Source: Pseudohalioglobus sediminis (GTDB lineage: Bacteria > Pseudomonadota > Gammaproteobacteria > Pseudomonadales > Halieaceae). From it: DNA of 64,000 bases. The stretch covers positions 186,001 through 250,000 of the forward strand of contig NZ_VTUX01000007.1 of the NCBI RefSeq assembly GCF_008370495.1, in the 5' to 3' direction. Position 1 is the stretch's first letter. Every line of letters starts with the position of its first letter. The position numbers were made by a program, and so were the translations under genes. A model generated the notes under the pieces. It was given only the letters and a program-made list of their open reading frames with translations, was not told where the DNA came from and did not search any database. Below are positions 1-9,190 of this stretch, piece by piece.

Positions 1-1
1 G

Positions 2-2584
2 CGACTGGCCCAGCGCGGGCTCAACCTCATGGACGTGCGCAGCGCCATACGCGAGCGCAACCGCGATCGCTCCGGCGGTGACCTGGAGTCGGGGAAACGC
101 CAGTACCTGTTGCGCACCATCGGCCGTTTTGCGGATCTTGAAGAACTGCAGCAGCTGATCATCACCCGCCGCGGCGACACCATTATCCGGCTCGGCGATG
201 TCGCCGATATCCGCATGGACCATTTCGAGAAGCGCGGCACCTCCAGTTTCAACGGCTCCCCGGGCCTGATGATGGGGGTACGCCGCGAATCCGGCTCCAA
301 CGTGATCGACATCAAGCGGCAGATGATCGCCGAGGTGGAACTGCTGCAGAAGCAGGTGATGGCACCGGCGGGCATGGACATACGCCTGATTGCCGACGAC
401 GTGGTCTATGTCGAGGACTCCATCCGCACGGTATGGCAGAACCTGTTCCTGGGCGCTTTGTTCGCCACCGTGGTGATGTACCTGTTCCTGCGTTCCGGCC
501 GCGCCACGCTGGCCGGCGTGATCGGCATTCCGCTGTGTGTGATCGTGGCTTTTCTCGGCCTGCTGCTGGCGGGGCGCACCATCAACGTGATCTCCCTGGC
601 CGGCATCGCCTTTGCGCTCGGCATGACCCTGGATAACAGTATCGTGGTGCTGGAAAGCATCGAACTGGAACGGCGCAAGGGTGCCGAGCGTTTGCGTGCG
701 GCGGTGGAGGGCGTGAGGAAGGTCTGGCCGGCGGTATTCGCCTCGACCATGACCACCGTGCTGGTGTTCCTGCCGGTGGCGTTTATCGAGCAGGAGGCGG
801 GGCAGCTCTATTCCGACGTCGCCATCGCCATCTCCGCCGCCATCCTGGCCTCCATGCTGGTGGCCATTACGGTACTGCCCACGGCGGCGGCGCGGCTCGA
901 GTTTGTCAACGAGGCCAAGCGCACTGGCAACAGCGGCGCCAGTGACGGCAGGCTGCGTGCGCGCACCCTGGCGGCAGTGGAATGGCTGCTGCAGACGCCG
1001 CGCCGGCGCCTGGGCACAGTACTGGTCGCCGCGGCCACCAGCACCGCCATCATCATGCTGCTGACACCGCCGGCGGAGTACCTGCCCGAGGGCGAGGAGC
1101 CAAAAATTTTCGCCAACATGAGCGCGCCGCCCGGCTACAACATGGCCGCCATGACAGAGATAGGCGCCGAGGTGGAACGTTATTTCCTGCCGCACGTGGA
1201 CGCCGATCCGGAACTGTACCACCGTGGTGAAACCGAGGTGCCGGCGATCAAATACATGAACCTGCGCGTGATGACCGACAGCCTGTTCGTCATTGCCGAG
1301 CCGGTGGAGCCGCGCGACATCGAGGACCTGATGGACGTGCTGGGCGAAAAATTCAGGTCTTTCCCCGGCATGCGTGCCTTCGCCGCGCGCGGCTCCATTA
1401 TCACCAGTAACAATGGCGGCACGCGTTCCATCAACCTGGATATCTCCGGGCCGGATCTTGAGTCCATTTACCGGGTGGCGCAGCGCGCCGAAGAGCGCGC
1501 CCGGGAAGTGTTCGACAAGCCGCGCATCCAGAGCCAGCCGCGGGCGCTCAGCCTGGCCCAGCCGATGATGCAAATCCGCCCACGCTGGGAGCGCGCGGCG
1601 GAACTGGGCCTGGGAGCGGAGGCGCTGGGCTACACCATTTCTGCCATGACCGATGGCGCCTATGTGGACGAGTTCTTCATGGGCGACGACAAGATCGACA
1701 TGTACCTGTACAGCGATTCGGGACTGGACGTGGAGATGGACAACCTCAGCCAGCTACCCCTGTATACGCCGCTCGGTAACGTGGTGCCGCTGGGAGCCCT
1801 GGTTGACTTCGAGGAAACCATGGACACCAGCAGCATCCGCCGCGTGGGCGGGCGACGCACTGTCACCCTGAACATCATTCCGCCGCGCGAGGTGCCACTG
1901 GAAAGTGGCGTCGTCCAGGTCCAGGATGATGTGGTGCAGTACCTGCAGGAACGCGGTGACATTCCCTCCGACGTGAATATCGTCATCTCGGGCGCGGCGG
2001 ATCAACTGGACGCCACCCGCGAGGCACTGCTGGCCAATTACCTGGTCGCGTTGTTCATCGTCTACCTGCTGATGGTGGCGATCTTCAACCACTGGGGCTA
2101 TCCGCTGCTAATCCTCGCCTCCATACCCCTGGGCATCGCCGGGGGCATTGTCGGCCTGTCGCTGCTAAACGGCGTTGGCGGCCTGCTGCCACTGGTAGGC
2201 TTGTCGGAAATCGTGCAGCCCTTCGACATGATCTCCATGCTGGGCTTTCTTATCCTCATGGGCACCGTGGTCAACAACCCGATCCTGGTGGTGCATCGCT
2301 CGGTAGAGAATTTCAACAATGGCGACACGCCGCTGGCGGCCGTGGTGGAGGCGGTGCATGCGCGCTTGCGGCCAATTGCCATGTCCACGATCACAACACT
2401 GTGTGGCCTGGCGCCGCTGGTACTGTTGCCGGGCGCAGGCACCGAGCTGTATCGCGGCGTCGGCGCCATCGTCCTGTTTGGCATCCTTGGCGCCATGCTG
2501 GTCACCCTGACCATGCTGCCGGCCCTCACGGTGATGACACTGGAGTTCCAGGCCCGCCGCGCCGGCCGCCCCGTGCCCGCCTGA
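2..2584 (+). CDS. RND-family efflux transporter, inner-membrane pump (5' end cut off)
   Basis: Inner-membrane proton-driven pump of the AcrB/AcrD/AcrF superfamily, which normally works with a periplasmic adaptor and an outer-membrane channel. The frame is open from base 2, so the true start lies upstream; the visible 860 residues match a roughly 1,000-residue family without its N-terminus. Two hydrophobic blocks of several helices are visible (about 452-920 and 2040-2570), separated by the large periplasmic domain, as expected. In the first block, the segment that carries the proton-relay Asp pair in AcrB reads GMTLDNSIVVLES, so one Asp is kept and the next is Asn. This resembles heavy-metal (HME) pumps, which have a single Asp, more than classical drug pumps, but substrate cannot be told. 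It converges on the LysR gene with one base between stops. Confidence 0.93.
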   Translation, partial: RLAQRGLNLMDVRSAIRERNRDRSGGDLESGKRQYLLRTIGRFADLEELQQLIITRRGDTIIRLGDVADIRMDHFEKRGTSSFNGSPGLMMGVRRESGSNVIDIKRQMIAEVELLQKQVMAPAGMDIRLIADDVVYVEDSIRTVWQNLFLGALFATVVMYLFLRSGRATLAGVIGIPLCVIVAFLGLLLAGRTINVISLAGIAFALGMTLDNSIVVLESIELERRKGAERLRAAVEGVRKVWPAVFASTMTTVLVFLPVAFIEQEAGQLYSDVAIAISAAILASMLVAITVLPTAAARLEFVNEAKRTGNSGASDGRLRARTLAAVEWLLQTPRRRLGTVLVAAATSTAIIMLLTPPAEYLPEGEEPKIFANMSAPPGYNMAAMTEIGAEVERYFLPHVDADPELYHRGETEVPAIKYMNLRVMTDSLFVIAEPVEPRDIEDLMDVLGEKFRSFPGMRAFAARGSIITSNNGGTRSINLDISGPDLESIYRVAQRAEERAREVFDKPRIQSQPRALSLAQPMMQIRPRWERAAELGLGAEALGYTISAMTDGAYVDEFFMGDDKIDMYLYSDSGLDVEMDNLSQLPLYTPLGNVVPLGALVDFEETMDTSSIRRVGGRRTVTLNIIPPREVPLESGVVQVQDDVVQYLQERGDIPSDVNIVISGAADQLDATREALLANYLVALFIVYLLMVAIFNHWGYPLLILASIPLGIAGGIVGLSLLNGVGGLLPLVGLSEIVQPFDMISMLGFLILMGTVVNNPILVVHRSVENFNNGDTPLAAVVEAVHARLRPIAMSTITTLCGLAPLVLLPGAGTELYRGVGAIVLFGILGAMLVTLTMLPALTVMTLEFQARRAGRPVPA

Positions 2585-2585
2585 C

Positions 2586-3479
2586 TCACCCGGCCCCGTC
2601 GTCGCTGTGCTCGCTGCACAGCTGCAGCCAGCGACGCAGGGTTTCGCTGTGAAACTTGTCCCGGTGCAGGATCAGGTTGAGCTGGCGGCGAAAATCGCGC
2701 TGGGGCACCGCCAACGGTACCAGGGAGCCGCGGGCAAAGGCCTCGCGCAGGCTGATGCGTGACAGGCAACCCACGCCCAGCCCCGCTTCCACCGCGCGCT
2801 TGATGGCCTCCGTGTGCTGCAACTCCATGCTGATATCCAGCCCGGTGAGAATACCGGCCATAGCGCGTTCGAAGACCTGGCGGGTGCCCGAACCGGGCTC
2901 GCGCACAATCCACGCCTGCTGCTGCAACTGCCTGTCGGTCACCCTGGCACGCTGCGCCAGCGGATGATCGGGTGCGGCAAACACCTGCAGCTCGTCATCG
3001 CGCCAGCGCAGGGTCTCCAGGCTGCGGTGGCTGACCTCCCCTTCTATCATGCCCACGTCGAGCTCAAAATCTGCCACGCGGTTGACAATGGCGCGGGTAT
3101 TGGCGACATGCAGCGACACATCCGTCCCCGGGTAGCGCTCGCGGAACTCGGCAATCATCGGCACGGCGAGATAATTGCCCACGGTCAGGGTCGCCCCAAG
3201 CCGCAGTGAACCCGCGGTATCCCCACTCATGGCCTGTTCCAGGGCCTCGGCCTGGGCCAGCAGGTTCTCCGCCTGGGGGCGCAACTCCCGCCCCAGCTCA
3301 CTGAGTTGCAGGCGCTTGCCCACACGATCAAACAGCTGCACACCGAACTGGTGCTCCAACTCCTTGAGCGCGCCGCTGGCGGCGGACTGGGACATGGATA
3401 ACTGTTGCGCCGCACGGCTGATGTTCTCGTCGCGGGCTGTGGCCAGGAACACCTGTAACTGCCTGAGGGTAAATCTCAT
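2586..3479 (-). CDS. LysR-family transcriptional regulator, FinR-like
   Basis: 297-residue LysR regulator. The N-terminal winged helix-turn-helix is clear (FTLRQLQVFLATARDENISR, then AAQQLSMSQSAASGALKELE), followed by a substrate-binding domain of the usual length. The gene is transcribed away from the ferredoxin-NADP reductase gene at 3622 with a shared 142-bp intergenic region. In Pseudomonas the LysR regulator FinR sits divergently beside fpr and activates it under superoxide or iron stress. The arrangement here is the same, so a FinR-like role is inferred; orthology was not tested. Confidence 0.9.
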   Translation of the reverse strand: MRFTLRQLQVFLATARDENISRAAQQLSMSQSAASGALKELEHQFGVQLFDRVGKRLQLSELGRELRPQAENLLAQAEALEQAMSGDTAGSLRLGATLTVGNYLAVPMIAEFRERYPGTDVSLHVANTRAIVNRVADFELDVGMIEGEVSHRSLETLRWRDDELQVFAAPDHPLAQRARVTDRQLQQQAWIVREPGSGTRQVFERAMAGILTGLDISMELQHTEAIKRAVEAGLGVGCLSRISLREAFARGSLVPLAVPQRDFRRQLNLILHRDKFHSETLRRWLQLCSEHSDDGAG

Positions 3480-3621
3480 ATCTGCATTTCCGATTACATA
3501 TATCTAATATATCGTTTTTACAGATATCTGGACAGTGCCTATCATGCCCCCCGTTGAACACAAATCAGACCCGCGGGTGCCGGACCGGCGCGCGCGTTGC
3601 AATGCAGCACGGGAGAACACC
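3480..3621. promoter_or_regulatory. divergent promoter region between LysR regulator and fpr
   Basis: AT-rich stretch in an otherwise GC-rich window. Around 3494-3515 the sequence contains ATATAT-cta-ATATAT, a short dyad of the T-N11-A style bound by LysR proteins. It lies just upstream of the LysR start and is the obvious place for autoregulation and activation of fpr. No footprint can be inferred beyond that. Confidence 0.45.
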
Positions 3622-4395
3622 ATGGCAACACTGCTCAGGGAACAGGTGACCGAAGTACACCACTGGACCGACCGCCTGTTCAGCTTCAAGACCACCCGCG
3701 ACCGCGGTTTCCGTTTCAAGAACGGGCACTTCACCATGATCGGCCTCGAGCACCAGGGCAAGCCGCTGATGCGCGCTTACAGCCTGGCCAGCGCCAACCA
3801 CGAGGACGAACTCGAATTCTTCAGCATCAAGGTGCCGGACGGCCCGCTGACCTCGAAGCTGCAAAACATACAGCCCGGAGATGAATTGCTGGTGAACAGC
3901 AAATCCACCGGCACCCTGGTGCAAGACAACCTGCTGCCGGGCAAGCACCTGTACCTGATCGCCACCGGCACCGGCCTGGCGCCCTTCCTCAGCATTATCC
4001 GCGATCCGGAAATTTACGCGTCCTATGACAAGATCATCCTCACCCACGGTTGTCGCGAGGTGGACGAACTGGCCTACCAGGAGTTGATCACCGAGCACCT
4101 GCCCCGGCATGAATACCTGGGCGATGATGTGCGCGAGAAGCTGATCTACTACCCCACGGTCACCCGTGAAAAATACATCAACAACGGCCGCCTCACCGAC
4201 CTGCTGCGCTGCGGCAAACTGGAGCGTGACATCGGCCTGCCACAGGTGGACCCGGAGCAGGATCGCTTCATGATCTGCGGCAGCCCCACCATGCTCAAGG
4301 ATATTTGCGGGCTGCTGGACCAGCGCGGCTTCAGCGAATCACGCAATGGGCACATTGGCGAATACGTGATCGAGCGCGCGTTTGTTGAAACCTGA
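3622..4395 (+). CDS. fpr: ferredoxin-NADP+ reductase
   Basis: FAD enzyme that moves electrons between NADPH and ferredoxin or flavodoxin in the cytoplasm. The product is 257 residues, the normal size of bacterial subclass I Fpr. RAYSLAS is the FAD-binding motif, and the NADP-binding part carries LIATGTGLAPFLS and a MICGSP motif near the C-terminus. It ends in YVIERAFVET, like the short aromatic-poor tail of gammaproteobacterial Fpr. The ATG at 3622 was preferred over in-frame upstream codons because the family motif MATLLREQVTEV starts there, with GGGAG just before it. Likely controlled by the divergent LysR gene. Confidence 0.93.
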   Translation: MATLLREQVTEVHHWTDRLFSFKTTRDRGFRFKNGHFTMIGLEHQGKPLMRAYSLASANHEDELEFFSIKVPDGPLTSKLQNIQPGDELLVNSKSTGTLVQDNLLPGKHLYLIATGTGLAPFLSIIRDPEIYASYDKIILTHGCREVDELAYQELITEHLPRHEYLGDDVREKLIYYPTVTREKYINNGRLTDLLRCGKLERDIGLPQVDPEQDRFMICGSPTMLKDICGLLDQRGFSESRNGHIGEYVIERAFVET

Positions 4396-4401
4396 CCCCG
4401 G

Positions 4402-4953
4402 CTAGGGCGCGACCCTGCCGACCGCAAGCGGGAAGTAATCGTAGCGCTGGGTACCGACGCTGGCTTCCAGCATCAGCCCGCCGCGCACTTCCACGAACAT
4501 GGCCACGTCCGGGTTGTAGCCGGGCGTGACCGCCTTGCCAACGGTGGCCACGCTGGCGTTGGCCTGGCCGGTGAACTCAAAGCGACCGCGCTTGAACTGG
4601 TCCAGGGCGGACTCGCTGCGGAAGAACAGAATCTTGCGGTCACCCTGAAGCCCCAGGTTCGCGCCCACAAAGGCTTCGACCATCAGCGCGCGGCCCGTTA
4701 CTTCTCCGCCCTCCAGCAGCCAACCGGTACCGAACGCGCCGCCAAAGCCGGTGCCGGCACGCCAGTTGGCAGGGAATACGGCATAGGCCAGGGCCTGCTC
4801 AAAAAACGGGGTCAGTTCCTCGCGGGCGCGAAATGCTGCCAGCGCGTCGTCTACCGCCTGCGCGCGCTCCTCGTCATAGACCACCGGCTGCATGACACAG
4901 GCACTGGTAAGAAACAGTATCAGCACGACAAGACCGTGTTTGCAGCTTTTCAT
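4402..4953 (-). CDS. SYLF/YSC84-domain lipoprotein
   Basis: 183-residue putative lipoprotein: MKSCKHGLVVLILFLTSAC has a hydrophobic core and a lipobox ending at Cys19. The rest resembles the SYLF (YSC84) lipid-binding domain: AVFPANWRAGTGFGGAFGTG, then a long segment with ALDQFKRGRFEFTGQANASV, then GGLMLEASVGTQRYDYFP. SYLF domains in eukaryotes bind phosphoinositides; the bacterial role is unknown. The start overlaps the stop of the upstream MipA/OmpV-like gene by 4 bp (ATGA), so the two are almost certainly translated together. Confidence 0.85.
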   Translation of the reverse strand: MKSCKHGLVVLILFLTSACVMQPVVYDEERAQAVDDALAAFRAREELTPFFEQALAYAVFPANWRAGTGFGGAFGTGWLLEGGEVTGRALMVEAFVGANLGLQGDRKILFFRSESALDQFKRGRFEFTGQANASVATVGKAVTPGYNPDVAMFVEVRGGLMLEASVGTQRYDYFPLAVGRVAP

Positions 4954-6383
4954 CGCTTGCACTCCAGGTGACCGGTGACCACGTCTGAGCCACCGGAAAC
5001 GTTCCCCAGGATATCGACCCTGCCGAAGATGCCAGAGCGATGCACCAAGGTGAGGCCACTGTAACAGTGCCGCCACCAACCGCGATCACCGAAAAGATTG
5101 CGCAGCGGGAAATCCACCGTCGCCTCCAGGTAGTTGAGGAAATGGGAGGTGTCGCGGTCGCGTTTTTCCTGCTTGACCTGCTCCACGATAGGCACGCTGT
5201 CAGCATAGGAAAAACCGTAGCCAAACCCGTAGCGGAACAGTTCGCGATTGCTCCACGGCGAGTAGCCCGCACCCATCAGCATGATATAGGGGTTAATCTC
5301 CCAGAAATCGTCCTGCAGATCATTTTCCAGCCTGCGGTTGACCGAGACCCTGCCCCATACATCCAGGCGCTTGCCGTCCAGTGCCAACTTGCTCAGGGTG
5401 AGTCCGGCCAGGTAGGTGTGCACGTCGTCACTGCGTTTGAGCTGACCGCGATGCACCGTGTGGAAGGTCTCTTCCGCGGTATAGCCGTAATTGACGCGCC
5501 AACTCCATTCCCCTTCCCGTTCTGCATCGCGCCGGCCCGACTGGCGGTCATCAAGAACATTTCCGAATGCGTAGGCCAGGCCGATGGTGGTCGCGGGCAG
5601 CCAATCCTCATCTACCAGCGGCGAGTCGGCGACCACGTCGTCGAGACGGTCTACAGAGAGATTGGCAAACAGCCGCAGGCGCTTGGACATGCGATAGCTG
5701 GTGTTGACGCCGGCTCGCCAGGTTGTGGATGCACCCGGTCGATAGACCGGCAGGTCGTCCCGGGCTTCGCCCGCTGAAACACCGTAGTAATAGTCGGTGA
5801 GCGACGCGTCCCAGTGCACATAGCTGGCAAAAGGCGAGATGGTCCATTTTTCACCCACCCAGGTGAAGCGGTAGGTCAGGTCGATTTCCTCGCCATTGTG
5901 GCGATCCAGGGTATCGGTCAGCCAGGTTAATGAAACCTTGCCCCAATCCCCTGTCACACTGCCGCGAAGGCCACCGTCCAGGCTCTGCTCACGCTCCTCC
6001 ACCCCGGCAAAAAAATCGTCGCGCTCGGGCTCCAGGCGGTCGAAGCGATAGGCGATCAGGGCGTCAACAGTGAAGCCCCCGGTGTCAATGAGGTGTACGC
6101 CTGCGGCACTGCCATGGGAAAAGAGGTACTTGCCCTCATAGAAGTAGAACGGCAGCAGGTCCGAGTCCTGTTCCGTCTCCTTTGAGGATATGTCGTCTAT
6201 ACCGCGATAGGGGCTGTTGCCAAAACGCCAGCCAAATCCCAGGCCCAACGTACCTTTGGGGATGTCTCCCGTGGCAATCTCGGTGACTGGATTGGTGGCG
6301 GTGGCCCACGGGGCACTGGCTGCCAGGCAGGACAACAAGAGAGCGCGAACAACGCCCACAATGGGTCGCACGCTAATCCGCAC
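4950..6383 (-). CDS. MipA/OmpV-like outer-membrane beta-barrel protein
   Basis: 477-residue secreted protein with a signal peptide (RALLLSCLAASAPWATAT). The alternating aromatic strands and the early GLGFGWRFGNSPYRG motif fit MipA/OmpV barrels. That family is usually about 250-280 residues; here some 170 residues follow, and they also look like barrel strands (RVNYGYTAEETF, YGFGYGFSYADS). The tail has paired Cys (WWRHCYSG and HLECKR). The stop overlaps the following SYLF lipoprotein start, suggesting an outer-membrane pair. The ATG at 6383 gives a good signal peptide. Confidence 0.75.
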   Translation of the reverse strand: MRISVRPIVGVVRALLLSCLAASAPWATATNPVTEIATGDIPKGTLGLGFGWRFGNSPYRGIDDISSKETEQDSDLLPFYFYEGKYLFSHGSAAGVHLIDTGGFTVDALIAYRFDRLEPERDDFFAGVEEREQSLDGGLRGSVTGDWGKVSLTWLTDTLDRHNGEEIDLTYRFTWVGEKWTISPFASYVHWDASLTDYYYGVSAGEARDDLPVYRPGASTTWRAGVNTSYRMSKRLRLFANLSVDRLDDVVADSPLVDEDWLPATTIGLAYAFGNVLDDRQSGRRDAEREGEWSWRVNYGYTAEETFHTVHRGQLKRSDDVHTYLAGLTLSKLALDGKRLDVWGRVSVNRRLENDLQDDFWEINPYIMLMGAGYSPWSNRELFRYGFGYGFSYADSVPIVEQVKQEKRDRDTSHFLNYLEATVDFPLRNLFGDRGWWRHCYSGLTLVHRSGIFGRVDILGNVSGGSDVVTGHLECKR

Positions 6384-6477
6384 AAAAGACCCTGTTTTTT
6401 ATCAGACGGCTGATTTTCAACTCCGATGGGCTACACTAAAGGCACGATATCCTAGCCGCTCGCGAGGCCATAACAAA

Positions 6478-8400
6478 GTGAATAAACGCCCACTCTTGAC
6501 CCTGATCACCACATTCCTGTTGGCCAGTGCACCGGTGCACGCCCAGGCCCCCGCGCCCGGCAAAGCCAGTCTGGACGAGGCCTGGCCAGCCCAGACCCGC
6601 TTTTCCCCCTATGCCGGGCGCAACTTTCCGGGCCAGGTCTACTGGGGCGATACCCACCTGCACACCTCCATGAGTTTTGACGCCGGCGCCTTCGGTGCCC
6701 GACTGGACCCCCACGATGCCTACCGTTTCGCCAGGGGTGAGGAAGTCACCTCTTCCGGCGGGCTGAAGGCGCGGCTATCGCGCCCCCTGGATTTCCTGGT
6801 AGTCGCGGACCACTCCGACAACATGGGCTTCTTCCCCACCCTGCTGGGCGGTGAGCCATCCTACCTGGCCAACGCAACCGGCAAGCGCTGGTACGACATG
6901 GTACAGGCCGGCGGCGAAACTGCCGTCAACGCGGCGCTGGAGATTATCGCGTCTTTCTCCGACGGCAGTTTCCCGCCGGAGCTGGCGTCGCTGCCCGGTT
7001 CCCCGGTGTACAGCTCCGCCTGGAAGCTGGCCATTGACGCCGCGGAACAAGCCAACGACCCCGGTCAATTTACCGCTTTCATCGGTTACGAATGGACCTC
7101 GAATACCAACGGCGCCAACCTGCACCGGGTGGTGATCTACCGCGACGGCGGCGACGTGGCCAGCAAAAGCCTGCCCTACACCACGCTCAAGCCCGCTGGC
7201 AGTGACAACCCCACAGATCTCTGGAAGGAGCTGCAAAGCGTGCACGACCGCACCGGCGCTAACCTGCTCGCCATCGCTCACAACGGCAACCTCAGTAACG
7301 GCATCATGTTTCCGCTGGTGGACTCCTTTACCGGTCGCAAGATCAACAAGACGTACGCACAGACACGTATGAAATGGGAACCGCTGTATGAAATCACCCA
7401 GATAAAGGGTGACGGCGAAGCCCACCCCTTCCTGTCGCCCAACGATGAGTTCGCCGACTACGAGACCTGGGACATGGGCAACCTCACCCTGACCGAGGTC
7501 AAGACTGAGGACATGCTGCAATACGAGTACGGGCGTTCCGGTCTCAAGCTGGGCCTGCAACTGGAGGACAAGCTCGGCGTGAACCCCTACCAGGTCGGGT
7601 TTATCGGCTCTACCGACAGTCATACCGCGCTGGCCACCGCCGCCGAGGAAAACTTTTTTGGCAAGCACTCGGGCACAGAGCCCGGCCCCGAACGCATGAC
7701 ACACCCGGTGGGCTGTTTCGGCGACATGTGCATCTTCGGCTGGCAGCAGGCCGCAAGCGGCCTGGCCGCGGTATGGTCCACGGAGAACACCCGCGGCGCG
7801 CTGTTCGACGCCATGAAACGTCGCGAGACCTATGCCACCACAGGCTCACGCATAGTGGTGCGCTTTTTCGGCGGCTGGGAGTTTGACGCAGACGATGCGC
7901 GCTCCCGCACGCCCGGTGAGGCCGGCTACAGCAAGGGTGTACCCATGGGCAGCCTGCTGGGCAAAGCGAGAGGCGACGCACCAAACTTCCTGGTGGCCGC
8001 GCGCAAGGACCCATTCAGCGGCAACCTCGACCGCATCCAGATCGTCAAGGGCTGGCTGGACCGGAAAGGCAAGCCGCAAGAGCAAGTGTATGACGTGGTC
8101 TGGGCAGGCGAACGCCAACCCGGGAACGACGGCAAGCTGCCGCCGGTGGGCAATACCGTGGATGTGGCCAATGCGACCTGGACCAATACTATCGGGGCGC
8201 CGGAACTGATCACTGTATGGCAAGACCCCGACTTTGACCCCGAACAGCGCGCTTTCTACTACGCCCGGGTTCTGGAGATCCCGACCCCACGCTGGACGGC
8301 CTATGAGGCCAAACGCTTCACCGGCGCCGAGGTCCCGGAGGGCACACCCATGGTGCAGCAGGAGCGGGCCTACACCTCGGCGATCTGGTATTCGCCCTGA
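6478..8400 (+). CDS. DUF3604 secreted protein (PHP-like metal-dependent hydrolase candidate)
   Basis: 640-residue exported protein. GTG at 6478 is chosen because it is followed at once by a typical signal peptide (NKRPLLTLITTFLLASAPVHAQ); earlier in-frame codons would bury it. The mature protein begins with the DUF3604 hallmark VYWGDTHLHTSMSFDAG, a His-rich metal-binding motif like that of PHP phosphoesterases, with VVADHSD, AHNGN and STDSHT further on as likely ligands. Function is not established for this family. A second member lies at 48444-50297. Divergent from the MipA/OmpV gene, with 94 bp between starts. Confidence 0.88.
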   Translation: MNKRPLLTLITTFLLASAPVHAQAPAPGKASLDEAWPAQTRFSPYAGRNFPGQVYWGDTHLHTSMSFDAGAFGARLDPHDAYRFARGEEVTSSGGLKARLSRPLDFLVVADHSDNMGFFPTLLGGEPSYLANATGKRWYDMVQAGGETAVNAALEIIASFSDGSFPPELASLPGSPVYSSAWKLAIDAAEQANDPGQFTAFIGYEWTSNTNGANLHRVVIYRDGGDVASKSLPYTTLKPAGSDNPTDLWKELQSVHDRTGANLLAIAHNGNLSNGIMFPLVDSFTGRKINKTYAQTRMKWEPLYEITQIKGDGEAHPFLSPNDEFADYETWDMGNLTLTEVKTEDMLQYEYGRSGLKLGLQLEDKLGVNPYQVGFIGSTDSHTALATAAEENFFGKHSGTEPGPERMTHPVGCFGDMCIFGWQQAASGLAAVWSTENTRGALFDAMKRRETYATTGSRIVVRFFGGWEFDADDARSRTPGEAGYSKGVPMGSLLGKARGDAPNFLVAARKDPFSGNLDRIQIVKGWLDRKGKPQEQVYDVVWAGERQPGNDGKLPPVGNTVDVANATWTNTIGAPELITVWQDPDFDPEQRAFYYARVLEIPTPRWTAYEAKRFTGAEVPEGTPMVQQERAYTSAIWYSP

Positions 8401-8482
8401 TAACCCGCTCCTACAGTCATTGTCGCCCTTGATGTCAATGCAAGTGACCGCTTCCGCCTACTGAGCCCGGTCTGTACTGCTC

Positions 8483-8515
8483 TATAATGCACGGAAAAAT
8501 AATGGAGCAAACGCC
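8483..8515 (+). promoter_or_regulatory. candidate -10 element and leader of the SnoaL-like gene
   Basis: Perfect TATAAT at 8483-8488, followed 22 bases later by GGAG and the ATG at 8516. The -35 region is weak (ACTGAG at about 8460), so the promoter may need an activator. Confidence 0.45.
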
Positions 8516-9100
8516 ATGAGTGAAGACAGAATGATACTCAACAAGGCCAACATGGGCATTACCGAGGGGCTGCCCCTAGAGGCCAGCACGGGTGGTATCG
8601 ATGAGCTGCGCAAGAATATCCAGATGCTAATGGATATCGAGGCGATCAAACAGCTCAAACACGCCTACTTCCGCTGCGTGGATACCGCCAACATGGACGA
8701 ACTGGCCACCCTGTTCCACGAGGATGTGACCGTGGATTTCAAGGGCGGGGATTACCACTGGCAACTGCAGGGTAAAGACGAGTACCTGAAGAACATCGGC
8801 TTTTCCTTCAGCAAGCAGTCCATCGGGCAGCACCACGGCCACCACCCGGAGATCCAGATCCTGTCCGAGACCGAGGCCACCGGTATCTGGTATCTCGAGG
8901 ATCGCTTCTGGGTGCTGAATCACAAGGCCTTCACCGAGGGCACTGTGCTGTACTGGGACCGCTATGTGAAAGAGAACGGCAAGTGGCTGATCCGGGAAAC
9001 CCGCTATGAGCGCCTGTTCGAGTTCAGCGACATCCTGGATGAGGCGCCCACCCCGAAATCACACTACCTCGGCACCCACGGTACGGAACCGCAGTTCTAG
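8516..9100 (+). CDS. SnoaL-like (NTF2 fold) domain protein
   Basis: 194 residues. The core from about residue 38 shows the SnoaL_4 pattern: DIEAIKQLKHAYFRCVDTAN, then MDELATLFHEDVTVDF, and a final strand block with WLIRETRYERLFEF. Members include dehydratases, isomerases and aromatic-ring dioxygenase small subunits, so substrate cannot be assigned. The first 37 residues are an extension. No signal peptide, so cytoplasmic. GGAG lies 9 bases before the ATG. It appears to be a single-gene unit with its own -10 element. Confidence 0.8.
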   Translation: MSEDRMILNKANMGITEGLPLEASTGGIDELRKNIQMLMDIEAIKQLKHAYFRCVDTANMDELATLFHEDVTVDFKGGDYHWQLQGKDEYLKNIGFSFSKQSIGQHHGHHPEIQILSETEATGIWYLEDRFWVLNHKAFTEGTVLYWDRYVKENGKWLIRETRYERLFEFSDILDEAPTPKSHYLGTHGTEPQF

Positions 9101-9130
9101 GCTGCAATCGCCAGGGCCGCTCACTTCATC

Positions 9131-9156
9131 TTGCAGGAGCGGCCACTACCGCGATA
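9131..9156 (-). repeat. REP-like hairpin, family A
   Basis: On the minus strand this reads TCGCGGTAGTGGCCGCTCCT: a GCGG...CCGC stem with a short loop followed by TCCTGCA. Related copies lie near 12971, 18951, 21077 and 21185, all between genes. Confidence 0.55.
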
Positions 9157-9190
9157 CGAGGCTAAAACGCCACGGCGGGAGGCGTCGAAG

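Noticed and set aside
6217-6477. upstream extension of the first DUF3604 gene
   Set aside because: Overlaps the start of the divergent MipA/OmpV-like gene and hides a good signal peptide starting at 6478.
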